A stretch of DNA of 64,000 nucleotides from Candidatus Gastranaerophilales bacterium (GCA_944326605.1 CALVEM010000011.1:1-64000), one strand, 5' to 3'; counted from the first letter of the stretch, positions 27,361-35,858 are shown. Numbers and translations are program-made. The notes: a model not told the origin generated them from the sequence alone.

Positions 27361-29358
27361 ATGAATGAAGAATATATAAATATAAAGGATATCGCACAGG
27401 CTAAAGGGTTGAAAAGCACCCGTTCAATCAGAATGGAAATCAATAAGCCCGAAAGCAGATATATTTCAAGAGAGGTTAAAGTCAATGGCGGCACATCTTA
27501 TGAAATATTGTTTTCAAGTTTAGAGCCGGAATTACAACAAAAACTCAGAGAGTGCGAAACTAAATCAACAGCACTTGTTCCTTTGAATTATCAACCGCCG
27601 GTTATAACGGATAAAGCAAGATTGACTGCTAACCATAGAATAAATATAGTTAAAGCAGCTCTTGAACATCGAAAAAAATACCCGACTCAAAATCAAGCAG
27701 ACCATGAATTTTTAGAGTTATACAACACAGGATTATTTTTACCAAAAGCCTACGAGTTTATGGGAAGTATTTCAATAGGAACTTTAAGGCGATACATTCA
27801 AGCATATAAAAAGACAGGAAATGCCGAGAGCTTGCTTCCTCAATATCAAATAACAAAACAGGGAGAATACAATTCTATTTTAGATCCGAATATGAAAAAG
27901 GTTTTATTAACCTTATTACTTCATCAAAACAGATTCGGATTCAACACAGCAATTCGATTAACCAAACAGATATTAATTAAACAAGGCTACGAAGAAGATA
28001 AACTTCCAAGCAGTATTACTTTTAAACGATTTGCCGAACATTTTAGGGATAATAATTATGCCGAATGGACTCTAAAACGAGAGGGGATCAAAGCATATCA
28101 CGATAAGGTTGAGCCGTATATTGAACGAGATATTTCTAAAATTGAAGTTGGTGATGTAATAATCGCAGACGGACACGTTCTTAACTTCCAAGTAATAAAT
28201 CCGTTCACTGGTAAGCCAACGAGAGCAACACTCGTTGGCTTTTTAGATTGGAAATCAACCGCACTTGTCGGGTATGAAATTATGATGACAGAGAATACAC
28301 AATGTATTGCATCAGCTTTAAGAAATTCAATATTGAATTTAGGTTTGATTCCGAAAGTGGTTTATCAAGATAACGGAAAGGCTTTTAAATCTAAATACTT
28401 CCAACATTCAGATTTTGAGGAGGGGGAATTCAACGGTGTGTATGCCAATTTAGGTATTCACTCCGTTTTTGCTAAACCTTACAATGCGAGAGCGAAAGTA
28501 ATTGAGAGATTTTTCTTAGAATTTCAAGAAGAGTTTGAAAAGTTAATGCCAAGCTACATTGGAACTTCAATTGAAAACCGCCCGGCTTGGATGAACAGGA
28601 ATGAAAAATTACATCTTCAAATTCATCAAAGCCAAACGGGTGGAAAAATTCCAACGGTGCAAGAAGCAATTAAATATATTAATTGTTGGTTAGAATTTCA
28701 CAATCAAAAGCCTTGTCCTAACGATCGTTCAAGAAGTATTCAAGAGGTATTAAATTCTGTTCAAAGGCAGGATATAAACAAATCCGCTCTTGATTATTTG
28801 ATGATGAAAACTGAAGGCAGAACAATTAATAAACATGGAATTACCTTTTTAAATATGCATTACAGAAGCGAAGCCATACTTGGTTTAAGGGATAAGATTT
28901 ACATTCGATACAGTCTCTTTGACCTTTCAAAAGTATATGTTTATTCAGCAAAAGGCGAATTTTTGTGTGTTGCAAATAGAGTTCAGCAAGTCCACCCGAT
29001 GGCGAGAATTCTTGGAACGGCAAAGGATATGGAAGAATACAATCAACAATACAAAAAACAACAACAAATAAAAAGCCGGCTTGTGAAAAAAGTTAAACAG
29101 ACATTTAAAACAGAAGAAATCCCTTTATTAGAAATCGAGCCTGAGCCGGTTTTGGGAATTGAAGAAAAAGAACAACAAAAACCTAAAAAAGAACGAAAGA
29201 AAACACCTCGTGAACAGCAGATGAACAGACCGATTTTTAATTCAGATGCCGAAAAATATGAATGGTTAATAACTTATGGATGCACAAATCAAGAGGACAG
29301 AAAATTCCTTGCAAAATTTATACAAAGCGAACAGTACGACTTATTATATGGAGACTAA
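27361..29358 (+). CDS. MuA-like DDE transposase (first module)
   Basis: From ATG 27361 this is a 665-residue transposase; an upstream ATG at 27307 would add 18 residues. An N-terminal winged HTH (NEEYINIKDIAQAKGLKS) precedes a second DNA-binding region. The RNase H-like core has Asp in EVGDVIIADGHVL, Asp in KVVYQDNGKAFKS and Glu in AKVIERFFLEF. A mu-type C-terminal beta-barrel and a basic tail (KKERKKTPREQ) follow. It would bind the terminal repeats and carry out strand transfer. The ATPase gene begins at its 3' end. It shares little obvious sequence with the second transposase at 31254. Confidence 0.9.
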   Translation: MNEEYINIKDIAQAKGLKSTRSIRMEINKPESRYISREVKVNGGTSYEILFSSLEPELQQKLRECETKSTALVPLNYQPPVITDKARLTANHRINIVKAALEHRKKYPTQNQADHEFLELYNTGLFLPKAYEFMGSISIGTLRRYIQAYKKTGNAESLLPQYQITKQGEYNSILDPNMKKVLLTLLLHQNRFGFNTAIRLTKQILIKQGYEEDKLPSSITFKRFAEHFRDNNYAEWTLKREGIKAYHDKVEPYIERDISKIEVGDVIIADGHVLNFQVINPFTGKPTRATLVGFLDWKSTALVGYEIMMTENTQCIASALRNSILNLGLIPKVVYQDNGKAFKSKYFQHSDFEEGEFNGVYANLGIHSVFAKPYNARAKVIERFFLEFQEEFEKLMPSYIGTSIENRPAWMNRNEKLHLQIHQSQTGGKIPTVQEAIKYINCWLEFHNQKPCPNDRSRSIQEVLNSVQRQDINKSALDYLMMKTEGRTINKHGITFLNMHYRSEAILGLRDKIYIRYSLFDLSKVYVYSAKGEFLCVANRVQQVHPMARILGTAKDMEEYNQQYKKQQQIKSRLVKKVKQTFKTEEIPLLEIEPEPVLGIEEKEQQKPKKERKKTPREQQMNRPIFNSDAEKYEWLITYGCTNQEDRKFLAKFIQSEQYDLLYGD

Positions 29359-29362
29359 AACA

Positions 29363-30079
29363 ATGAAAAAAACATTTATTAAAACAAAAAACGTCAAACG
29401 GTTTATTACGTTGATGGATGAACTTCAAAAGCTGCCGTTCAACATTCCAAAACTTGCACTTGTTTATGGCGACCATGGACTCGGCAAATCTCAAGCAATC
29501 CAATGGTGGGCAGATAAAAACGATTCAGTTTACGTTAGGGCAACACAGGGAATGACAAGCAAATGGCTTTTATCAGAAATAGCAGAGGAGCTTGGCGAAG
29601 ACCCGTTTTGGCACACCCAAGAAACATTTGGTTTGATTGAAAACCATTTAAGGCAAAACCCTAAAGTAATTATTGTTGATGAAGTTGATTACTTAATAGA
29701 AAAACATACGGTTGAAACATTAAGAGATTTGCACGACAGGACAGGTTGCCCGATTGTTTTAGTTGGAATGGGAGTGGCAGATAAAAAACTCGCAAGATAT
29801 CCACACCTGTGCGACAGGATTTACAAGACATTAAAATTTGAGCAATTTAACGAGGACGATATTTCAGACATCTTAAGTCAATTAACGGAATTGAGTTTTA
29901 CAGAAGATGCAATTCATTATCTTGCAACTCGCACAAACCAGTTCAGACAGTTGGTTAAATTGATTAACAGAATTGAAAAATTATCTCAGACAAATGAGAT
30001 TAACGAATTAGACGAATACACTTTGAAAGGATTATTGAATGAAAGAACGAATATTAAGGCTTTGCAAAAGGTTGGATAA
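29363..30079 (+). CDS. MuB/TnsC-like AAA ATPase (first module)
   Basis: This 238-residue ATPase starts at ATG 29363, nine bases after a GGAG that lies in the last codons of the transposase. Walker A is YGDHGLGKSQ and Walker B is VIIVDEVDYL. The family binds target DNA as a filament and activates the transposase, and often gives target immunity. The C-terminal helical domain (LATRTNQFRQLVKLINRIEK) is typical of MuB/TnsC proteins. It overlaps the next gene by 41 nt. Confidence 0.88.
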   Translation: MKKTFIKTKNVKRFITLMDELQKLPFNIPKLALVYGDHGLGKSQAIQWWADKNDSVYVRATQGMTSKWLLSEIAEELGEDPFWHTQETFGLIENHLRQNPKVIIVDEVDYLIEKHTVETLRDLHDRTGCPIVLVGMGVADKKLARYPHLCDRIYKTLKFEQFNEDDISDILSQLTELSFTEDAIHYLATRTNQFRQLVKLINRIEKLSQTNEINELDEYTLKGLLNERTNIKALQKVG

Positions 30080-30701
30080 ATTCTCGTTTGAGGATATTTC
30101 AACCATTGCGGATGATGTCGAAGAAACAGTTTTAAAATTATTACTTCTAATATTGGTAAATGAAAAACGATTGATTCAAAAAAATGAAATTTATTTTTAT
30201 AACAAAACTGCTAAAAATAAGCAATTCAGCTTATTTCAATATTTCAATAAAACAATCATTAATTTAGTTATCAGATGTTTTTGTGTTCAAATTACTGCCG
30301 ATAAAACCAGTTTGATTGTAGGAATAAGTGAGAACTCTGTATACAAGTTTTATACTTATTTTAGAAAATTATTATATGACAGACAAAAAGCCGAGCTGCT
30401 AAAGTTGTACTCATTAAATCCTCAAAATAGCCGACTCAGAACTTTCTTTAAACAAAACGCTTATTTTTATATTTACAACAATCAAGTATATGTTACAGAC
30501 AAGCCCTTAAAATCAACAAATGAAAAGACCTTTACAAAGGAAGAAATAAAAGAGTTCAAAAAGATTTATTGCTACCTTTCAAGGATTGAGTGCCACAATA
30601 AAAATCAAGTTAATTTACATTATAGGTTGGCAGAGGCTTTATGGAGACGAAATAAAAGTTTTGAAGAATTGTTAGAAAATTTAAACAAATTAATTGCTTA
30701 A
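30039..30701 (+). CDS. Third gene of the first transposition module, HTH-like
   Basis: This 220-residue basic protein overlaps the ATPase gene by 41 nt, so it belongs to the same message. The middle contains a helix-turn-helix-like stretch (ITADKTSLIVGISENSVYKF) of the kind found at the N-terminus of some IS transposases, followed by a YFRKLL helix, but no DDE core is visible. The N-terminal part could be a small winged helix. It may be an accessory factor for target choice. I do not recognise a named family. Confidence 0.5.
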   Translation: MKERILRLCKRLDKFSFEDISTIADDVEETVLKLLLLILVNEKRLIQKNEIYFYNKTAKNKQFSLFQYFNKTIINLVIRCFCVQITADKTSLIVGISENSVYKFYTYFRKLLYDRQKAELLKLYSLNPQNSRLRTFFKQNAYFYIYNNQVYVTDKPLKSTNEKTFTKEEIKEFKKIYCYLSRIECHNKNQVNLHYRLAEALWRRNKSFEELLENLNKLIA

Positions 30702-30909
30702 CATTTCTTAACATAGTTCAGGACAAATGAGCTTATTATTGTTGCCTTTCAAATTTTAAATATTTTTATAATTATCAATTTAACCCTGTTTATAAAATGA
30801 TTTTAGGATTTTAAAAAACCTTGTCCTGTTCAGTACAGGCAAGAGTTTTGCCCTCTTTCAATCTTATTTGAAATGAATATAATTATTTTAAAAGGTCAAA
30901 TTCGGCAAT

Positions 30910-30959
30910 AAAAAAGATCTGTAATTAGCCATTGTGCTATTTGCAAATAGGTCTTTTTT
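30910..30959 (+). terminator. Terminator-like hairpin between the two MuA/MuB modules
   Basis: AAAAAAGATCT (910-920 of this kilobase, i.e. 30910-30920) pairs with AGGTCTTTTTT (30949-30959) through an 11-bp stem with one wobble and a 28-nt loop. Both arms carry A or T runs, so it may work in both directions. The 30702-31050 gap also holds CAGGACAA (near 30720) and its complement TTGTCCTG (near 30822), a CCTGT-N5-ACAGG hairpin, an isolated TTCGGCAAT like the left-end repeats, and an AGCCA-GCT-TGGCT hairpin near 30962. Confidence 0.55.
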
Positions 30960-31050
30960 ATAGCCAGCTTGGCTTATTCAAAAAACGATAAAAACTACTA
31001 GCTTGATAAATATAGCCCGGCCGTATTAATCAAGAGAGGAATTCAATTTT

Positions 31051-31260
31051 ATGACAAACTGTGATTTTTGCTACAAGAAAATTTTATTAAAATTTATTAT
31101 GTCTGTCTACAATCTTAAAGCGACAGATATTGCAAAAGAAATTCATGTTTCTGACAGTTTAGTTAGAAAACACATTGATGGCAGTAGAAATTGTAAACTA
31201 GTGGATTTTTATATAATCCATGTTTGTTTTGGTATTGATGTTGGAGTTCCTGAATGCTGA
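31051..31260 (+). CDS. Small HTH protein preceding the phage transposase
   Basis: This 69-residue protein contains a likely helix-turn-helix (LKATDIAKEIHVSDSLVRKHID). Its position directly before the transposase matches that of Ner/Cro-like early regulators in Mu-like phages. A GAGAGG sequence lies upstream of the ATG. Its stop overlaps the transposase start by 7 nt. A role as negative regulator of early transcription is inferred from position. No divergent CI-type repressor gene is seen next to it. Confidence 0.6.
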   Translation: MTNCDFCYKKILLKFIMSVYNLKATDIAKEIHVSDSLVRKHIDGSRNCKLVDFYIIHVCFGIDVGVPEC

Positions 31261-33224
31261 ATACTACGCAAGAAAAATTAAATATTCCTGCGTGGATTTC
31301 TGTTGAAGAAACGTGTCAGCTTTTGAATTTGAGTTCAAAAACAATTAAAGAACATTGTAGATTAGGCAAACTGGCTTTTAAAGTAGAAAAACAAGGGAAA
31401 AAACTTAGTTATTTTATTTATTCTGCATCACTTCCTGAATTTGCAAAAAATAAATTTTCTATCAAAACGGACAATCAAGAACTATATTCCCATGCACCAA
31501 ATTGGGCAAAAATTCAAGCAGAAAAATATTTGCCAATTTTGAAAGCCTCTGCCGGAATTAAAGGTGTGGCTCTGGTTGCATTCATTGAAAATTGGAATAA
31601 AACCCATAAAAATTTACAGACAAGTTATGCATCAATAATAAAAATGCGTAGAAGATTTTTTCAAGAAGGACTTAAAGGTTTGCTTGCTCGTTATGGCAAA
31701 AACTCTCAAAAATCAACTGTCGAAGATTTATACTTTGAATATTTTAAAAATCTATATTTAGTTGAAGGAGCACCGTCTGTTCGTTCTTGTTGGGATTTAA
31801 CTCTTGGGTATGCCATTAAAACAAATGGGGTTGATAAAACAACTTTCCCAAGCAGCCGTTCTTTTATAAGAAGATTAGAACGTGAAATTCCAAAACAAAG
31901 TATTTATTTGGCGAGATACGGGGAATCCGCTTGGAATAGGAAGTATGGAAACTACATCGAGAGAGATTATTCAAACGTGGTCTGTGGCAAAGTTTGGGTT
32001 TCAGACCACGCACAAATCGACGTTGCTTGTCTGAGTCCAGACGGCGATGTCGTTTTTCCTTGGGTTACTGCTTGGAGAGATTACAAATCCGGCAAGTGGC
32101 TCGGTTGGCTTTTGCAATGCGGCAATCCAAATTCAGACCATATCTTTCAAACTTTTTATTATGCGGCAGATGTTTACGGATTGCCGGAAGATGTAATTAT
32201 TGATAACGGTAAAGACTACCGTTGTAAAGATTTTGGCGGAGGCAGACCTAATAAAATTAGGATTGAAACGAATCAAGCAAAAACTACTCCAATGCTTGAT
32301 GAATTAAATGTCAACGTGCATTTTGCTCTGCCATATAATGCACAAACAAAACCTATCGAACGAGATTTTCTTAAAATTAAGGAATTGCTTTCTAAGCATT
32401 GTATTGGCTACAGAGGCGGAAATGTTGTTGAACGCCCTGAAAAACTTGCTCGTGAAATCAAAGCTGGCAAGATTATGCCTTTTGATAAATTCAAAGTAGT
32501 ATTCGATGATTTTGTGATTAATGTTCTAAACAAACGACCATCACAGGGTAAAAACCTACAGGGGTTATCGCCTAATGAATTGTTTAATCAAGAATTTACT
32601 GAAAAAATTACAACATCTCGTGATGCTTTGAAATTGTTCTGTATGAGAACTTCTAAAACTTATACAATCGGCAGAAACGGAATTAAAGACAACTCTTTAG
32701 GCATTACTTACTGGGCAGATTGGATGATTTCTCAGACTGGATTAAAAGTTTATCTTCGTCGGGATGTTCAAAATTACAAAGAGGCTTGGGCATTTAGAGC
32801 CGATAATGACGAGTTTGTAGGTAAAATTACAGCCGTCAAAGCAGTTGCGGCACTTCACGCTGAAACCGTTTCTAAGGAAGAATTCAAAGATGCTATGGCT
32901 ATTAAAAAACGCAATCTGAAGGTGGCTAAATCATATATAAAACAAACCTTTGAAATTCCTATTGAAGAACAATGCGAGAACTATAAAGCCGCTTATGCAA
33001 GTGTTGAAAAGCAGGCAAAACCTAAAGTTACAAAGATTGCAAATACTAATATGGATAAGGCTATTCAAAAAAATAAAAAAATGGAAGCCTTTGGAAAGTA
33101 CGATTTATCACAATTTATAGATGAAAGCAGTATTCAAGATGAGCCTCTGTATCTTTTTGAAACAGACAAAATTCTTGATGAAGAATCAAACAAAAAGTTA
33201 AAGGATGTTGCAAATGGATATTAG
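31254..33224 (+). CDS. MuA-like DDE transposase (second module, prophage)
   Basis: This 656-residue transposase begins with a winged HTH (PAWISVEETCQLLNLSSKTI), matching the MuA enhancer/end-binding N-terminus. The core has Asp in VWVSDHAQIDV, Asp in VIIDNGKDYRC and Glu in TKPIERDFLKI. A C-terminal domain with AWAFRADNDEFVG follows, then a lysine-rich tail that in Mu contacts the B protein. It would integrate and replicate the phage by transposition. It overlaps the HTH gene before it and the ATPase after it. Confidence 0.92.
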   Translation: MLNTTQEKLNIPAWISVEETCQLLNLSSKTIKEHCRLGKLAFKVEKQGKKLSYFIYSASLPEFAKNKFSIKTDNQELYSHAPNWAKIQAEKYLPILKASAGIKGVALVAFIENWNKTHKNLQTSYASIIKMRRRFFQEGLKGLLARYGKNSQKSTVEDLYFEYFKNLYLVEGAPSVRSCWDLTLGYAIKTNGVDKTTFPSSRSFIRRLEREIPKQSIYLARYGESAWNRKYGNYIERDYSNVVCGKVWVSDHAQIDVACLSPDGDVVFPWVTAWRDYKSGKWLGWLLQCGNPNSDHIFQTFYYAADVYGLPEDVIIDNGKDYRCKDFGGGRPNKIRIETNQAKTTPMLDELNVNVHFALPYNAQTKPIERDFLKIKELLSKHCIGYRGGNVVERPEKLAREIKAGKIMPFDKFKVVFDDFVINVLNKRPSQGKNLQGLSPNELFNQEFTEKITTSRDALKLFCMRTSKTYTIGRNGIKDNSLGITYWADWMISQTGLKVYLRRDVQNYKEAWAFRADNDEFVGKITAVKAVAALHAETVSKEEFKDAMAIKKRNLKVAKSYIKQTFEIPIEEQCENYKAAYASVEKQAKPKVTKIANTNMDKAIQKNKKMEAFGKYDLSQFIDESSIQDEPLYLFETDKILDEESNKKLKDVANGY

Positions 33225-34104
33225 GTTTAATTTAAAAGATTTGATGGAATTTAAAAATATCAGTATCGGATATGTTTCAGCAGCAACAGGTATTGCTAAA
33301 TCTACCATCAGTATGTGGCTTAATGACAATTACAAAGGGGATAACGGCAAAATTGCCGATAAAATTAATAATTTTATCCAACGTGAAAAAGAACGAATTA
33401 ATAATGATTTGCCTTTTGTTGAAATAAGCAATACTAAATATGTCTTTGAAATTGCTAGACTCTGTCATGTACAAGGCAGAATAGGGGTTTGCATTGGAGA
33501 AGCAGGACTAGGTAAAACATTCTCTGTTAAAAAATATGCTAAACAGTACATGGATGCAATCCTTATCGAAAGCGACTCCGGCTATACCGAAAAATCATTA
33601 TTAAAAGAAATCCATAGACGTCTTGCTCTTTCAGGTAAAGGCAGTGTATATGATTTAATGGGCGAAGTTGTTAATAAATTAAACCAATCAGGCAGACTTC
33701 TAATTATTGATGAAGCAGAGAATTTACCTTACAAAGCTTTAGAAATTACTCGCAGAATTCACGATAAAACTGGAATCGGAGTTTTGTTGGTTGGTAGAAA
33801 CATTTTACTGCAAAACTTAACGGGTAAAAATTATCAGTATGACCAATTATATTCAAGAGTCAAATTTCCAAAGGTACTTAGCAAACTTACGGTTCAAGAT
33901 GTTGTAAAAATTTTAGAATCAATAGGTCAAAATTCAGATTTGGCTGAAACATATTTATATTTTTCGAATGGAAACACTCGAAAATTGGAACATTTAATTT
34001 CCCACAGCATAAGCGTTGCCAAACGTAATGGTAAAGCTGCGGTCGATTATGCTGTAATCAGGAAAACTTCTGAATTATTGATGGCGAGGGAAAATGAGTT
34101 ATGA
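33214..34104 (+). CDS. MuB-like ATPase with N-terminal HTH (second module)
   Basis: This protein of about 296 residues has an N-terminal HTH (NISIGYVSAATGIAKSTISM) like Mu B, then an AAA ATPase core with Walker A GEAGLGKTFS and Walker B LLIIDEAENL, and a sensor-type NGNTRKLE segment near the C-terminus. It should bind target DNA and stimulate the transposase. I chose ATG 33214 (AAGGA eight bases before it) rather than 33205. The next gene starts within its stop codon (ATGA). Confidence 0.9.
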   Translation: MDIRFNLKDLMEFKNISIGYVSAATGIAKSTISMWLNDNYKGDNGKIADKINNFIQREKERINNDLPFVEISNTKYVFEIARLCHVQGRIGVCIGEAGLGKTFSVKKYAKQYMDAILIESDSGYTEKSLLKEIHRRLALSGKGSVYDLMGEVVNKLNQSGRLLIIDEAENLPYKALEITRRIHDKTGIGVLLVGRNILLQNLTGKNYQYDQLYSRVKFPKVLSKLTVQDVVKILESIGQNSDLAETYLYFSNGNTRKLEHLISHSISVAKRNGKAAVDYAVIRKTSELLMARENEL

Positions 34105-34268
34105 GAAATGCCGATAAGTTTTTGAAATTCCGACCCGAAACCTTATTACATATTTTTATAATTTCTCTTGCCATCTTTATTTTGGGAGTTCAAGTTGGAA
34201 TCAAACATGGCAGAGATTTGCAACTTGAAGACATAAGGATTGAATATGGCTACGACTTCTCAAATTAG
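34101..34268 (+). CDS. Small single-pass membrane protein
   Basis: This 55-residue reading frame overlaps the ATPase stop by 4 nt and the GemA gene by 23 nt. It has one strong transmembrane segment (LLHIFIISLAIFILGVQVG) followed by a short charged tail. Tight packing on both sides supports its being real. The function is unknown; early phage membrane peptides often interfere with host processes, but nothing here shows that. Confidence 0.55.
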   Translation: MRNADKFLKFRPETLLHIFIISLAIFILGVQVGIKHGRDLQLEDIRIEYGYDFSN

Positions 34269-34701
34269 AAAAATACACACATTAAAAAATATTATTGGCT
34301 TAGATGACGATTTGTATCGTGAAATGCTGATGTCTTTTGATGTTCAGAGTTCTAAAAATCTAACCTACACAGAAGCAATTATCTTCACAGAAATTTTAGA
34401 AGAAAAAGCAGTTGCTCTTAAGCGTTGGGAAAAACAGCCGAAAAAATACGAAAACTTGCACCGCAACGAGGATATGGCAAGCGATGCCCAACTTCGAATG
34501 ATAGAGGGAATGTGGCGAGAGGTTTGTTACTACGATAATGACCGTTTTGCAAAAAAATCCCTCAGAAAATTTTTAAAATCCAAGTTTAAAGTAGATGACG
34601 TTATGTTCCTAACTAAAACCAAAGCCTCAAAGGTTATTCATGCATTGCAGGCTATAAAAAAGAATTTAAAAAATAAAAAAAGTGCGGCCACACTTAATTA
34701 G
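34246..34701 (+). CDS. GemA/gp16-like protein (DUF1018)
   Basis: This 151-residue protein matches the Mu gp16/GemA family layout: N-terminal ATTSQIRKIHTLKNIIGLDD, DLYREMLMSF, then LTYTEAIIF, and a C-terminal half starting ASDAQLRMIEGMWREV. In Mu, GemA influences host gene expression and DNA supercoiling. ATG 34246 is preferred over the TTG two codons earlier. The gene sits between transposition and Mor genes, the expected place. Confidence 0.85.
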   Translation: MATTSQIRKIHTLKNIIGLDDDLYREMLMSFDVQSSKNLTYTEAIIFTEILEEKAVALKRWEKQPKKYENLHRNEDMASDAQLRMIEGMWREVCYYDNDRFAKKSLRKFLKSKFKVDDVMFLTKTKASKVIHALQAIKKNLKNKKSAATLN

Positions 34702-34727
34702 TAGAAGAAAAAATAAGGAGAAAACAA

Positions 34728-35063
34728 ATGGATCAAACAGTTGAAAAAATGGCAGACGAAAAAGCAAACATGATGGGCAATCAGTTCTTTGGCAAAGTTT
34801 CCCATGACGACCCAAAAGAATGCGTTGCAATGAGTGTAGTGGGAGTAATAAAAAATCAAGTTATTGTGCTTGAAGAAGAATTAAACGATGCCAAATTAAG
34901 GTATGCCGATGTTGCTCTTGAAGAAGAGAATTGGAGTGCTAAATACGAACGAAAACAGGCTTGCAAGATTCTTGAAGGTCAAATTGCCATTCTTAATAAA
35001 GTAGAACAAGACATTGAATCTATGCTTACCCCGATGTCTAAACCTATGGCAATGGCGGTTTAA
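34728..35063 (+). CDS. Small early phage protein upstream of hammerhead 1
   Basis: This 111-residue acidic, helical protein has no domain I recognise. The C-terminal half (VLEEELNDAKLRYADVALEE) looks coiled-coil. AAGGAG precedes the ATG. Its TAA stop is one base before the first hammerhead ribozyme, so its mRNA would end in the ribozyme stem III hairpin after cleavage. Confidence 0.6.
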   Translation: MDQTVEKMADEKANMMGNQFFGKVSHDDPKECVAMSVVGVIKNQVIVLEEELNDAKLRYADVALEEENWSAKYERKQACKILEGQIAILNKVEQDIESMLTPMSKPMAMAV

Positions 35064-35064
35064 A

Positions 35065-35125
35065 GGTCGAAACGGTCGGTTTATATGGCTGACCGTCTTA
35101 GAGTGATGCTCTAACTGATGAGACC
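35065..35125 (+). ncRNA. Type II hammerhead ribozyme 1
   Basis: All core elements are present in order: stem II strand GGTC, core GAAA, stem III CGGTCGG/CTGACCG, cleavage triplet GTC (predicted cut after C35097), stem I TTAGAG-TGATG-CTCTAA, core CTGATGA, and stem II strand GACC. Stem II is the open helix, which defines type II. It begins one base after the stop of the gene at 34728 and ends 24 bases before the next start codon, leaving room for that gene's ribosome-binding site (AAAGGG). Confidence 0.93.
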
Positions 35126-35149
35126 AAATAATACGAAAGGGAAACAACA

Positions 35150-35434
35150 ATGGAAACTCAAGAAAAAGCTACACAGGTGCTAGATAGGCAAATTGCCGAA
35201 GTACAAACAAAGATTAATCAGGCTAAAATCAATATCGCCGATGTATTTATCAAAACGACAAGTATTGATATTCAAGATATTCGATCCCCCAAAGATGCCT
35301 TGCCATTTATAGAAGATATGGAAAAGATGCCGCATTACTTAAATACAGTAAAAGCACAGGAAAAAGTCCTCGCAGCATTAACAAAATCTCGTGCAGAGAT
35401 TGAAACAGCTTTAACTGGTGTGGTTGTAAAATAA
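35150..35434 (+). CDS. Small early phage protein bracketed by two hammerheads
   Basis: This 94-residue protein is helical with Lys/Gln-rich heptads (QIAEVQTKINQAKINIA) and no recognised domain. AAAGGGAAAC precedes the ATG. Hammerheads lie 24 bp upstream and 2 bp downstream, so self-cleavage at 35097 and 35473 would release a 376-nt RNA carrying only this gene and its ribosome-binding site. The layout is similar to that of the preceding gene, suggesting repeated gene-plus-ribozyme cassettes. Confidence 0.65.
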   Translation: METQEKATQVLDRQIAEVQTKINQAKINIADVFIKTTSIDIQDIRSPKDALPFIEDMEKMPHYLNTVKAQEKVLAALTKSRAEIETALTGVVVK

Positions 35435-35436
35435 CA

Positions 35437-35501
35437 GGTCGAAACAGCCGGCTAACAGTGCAAGCTGGCTGTCTTAGAGTGAGGCTCTAACTGACGAGAC
35501 C
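35437..35501 (+). ncRNA. Type II hammerhead ribozyme 2
   Basis: It has the same arrangement as copy 1: GGTC, GAAA, stem III CAGCCGGCT/AGCTGGCTG, GTC (predicted cut after C35473), stem I TTAGAG-TGAGG-CTCTAA, core CTGACGA, then GACC. Stem III differs from copy 1 on both strands while pairing is kept, so selection is on structure. It begins two bases after the preceding stop codon and ends 26 bases before the Mor-like start codon. Confidence 0.93.
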
Positions 35502-35527
35502 AAATTAATAGCAGTATGAGGAGATTA

Positions 35528-35845
35528 ATGGAATTTAAACCATGGATGGAAAATATATCAATCGAGGATTTACCGAACGATGATTTGAAGTTCGTGGCTC
35601 AGTGTGCCGGAATTAAGGTCGCTCTTACTCTTATTTTCTGCTTGCCGGGATTGATTGTAAATATTCCAAAACACGCTCTTAAAAAGTTAAAAGAACGCTA
35701 TATTTTAAAAGAATATGACGGCACAAAAATGACATTAAACAGGCTCGTAATTGAATGCGAATTATCTCAAAGACACGTGGAAGCCGTAATTAGAAAAGAA
35801 TTAAACAAAAAGAAGAAACCTCCTGCTGAACCCCTTAAAAAATAA
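35528..35845 (+). CDS. Mor-family transcription activator
   Basis: This 105-residue protein resembles Mu Mor and C: an N-terminal dimerisation part, a central segment ending in a strand-forming PGLIVNIPKHALKKLKERY, and a C-terminal HTH (TLNRLVIECELSQRHVEAVI). Mor activates middle or late phage transcription together with host RNA polymerase. ATG 35528 has AGGAG five bases upstream; an ATG four codons earlier overlaps that site. It is the last gene of the early operon and is followed by a terminator. Confidence 0.85.
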   Translation: MEFKPWMENISIEDLPNDDLKFVAQCAGIKVALTLIFCLPGLIVNIPKHALKKLKERYILKEYDGTKMTLNRLVIECELSQRHVEAVIRKELNKKKKPPAEPLKK

Positions 35846-35858
35846 TCATCACTTCTTT

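Larger units (their letters stand above)
26430..30960 (+). mobile_element. MuA/MuB-type transposable element, first module
   Basis: This segment has a cluster of four ~30-bp repeats at its left, then a DUF262-like gene, a DDE transposase of MuA/TnsB type, an AAA ATPase of MuB/TnsC type, a small HTH-like gene and a terminator. It could be an independent transposon next to the Mu-like prophage, or the left arm of that prophage with an extra transposition module. No matching inverted repeats were found between 30702 and 31050, so the right boundary is a guess. Confidence 0.55.
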
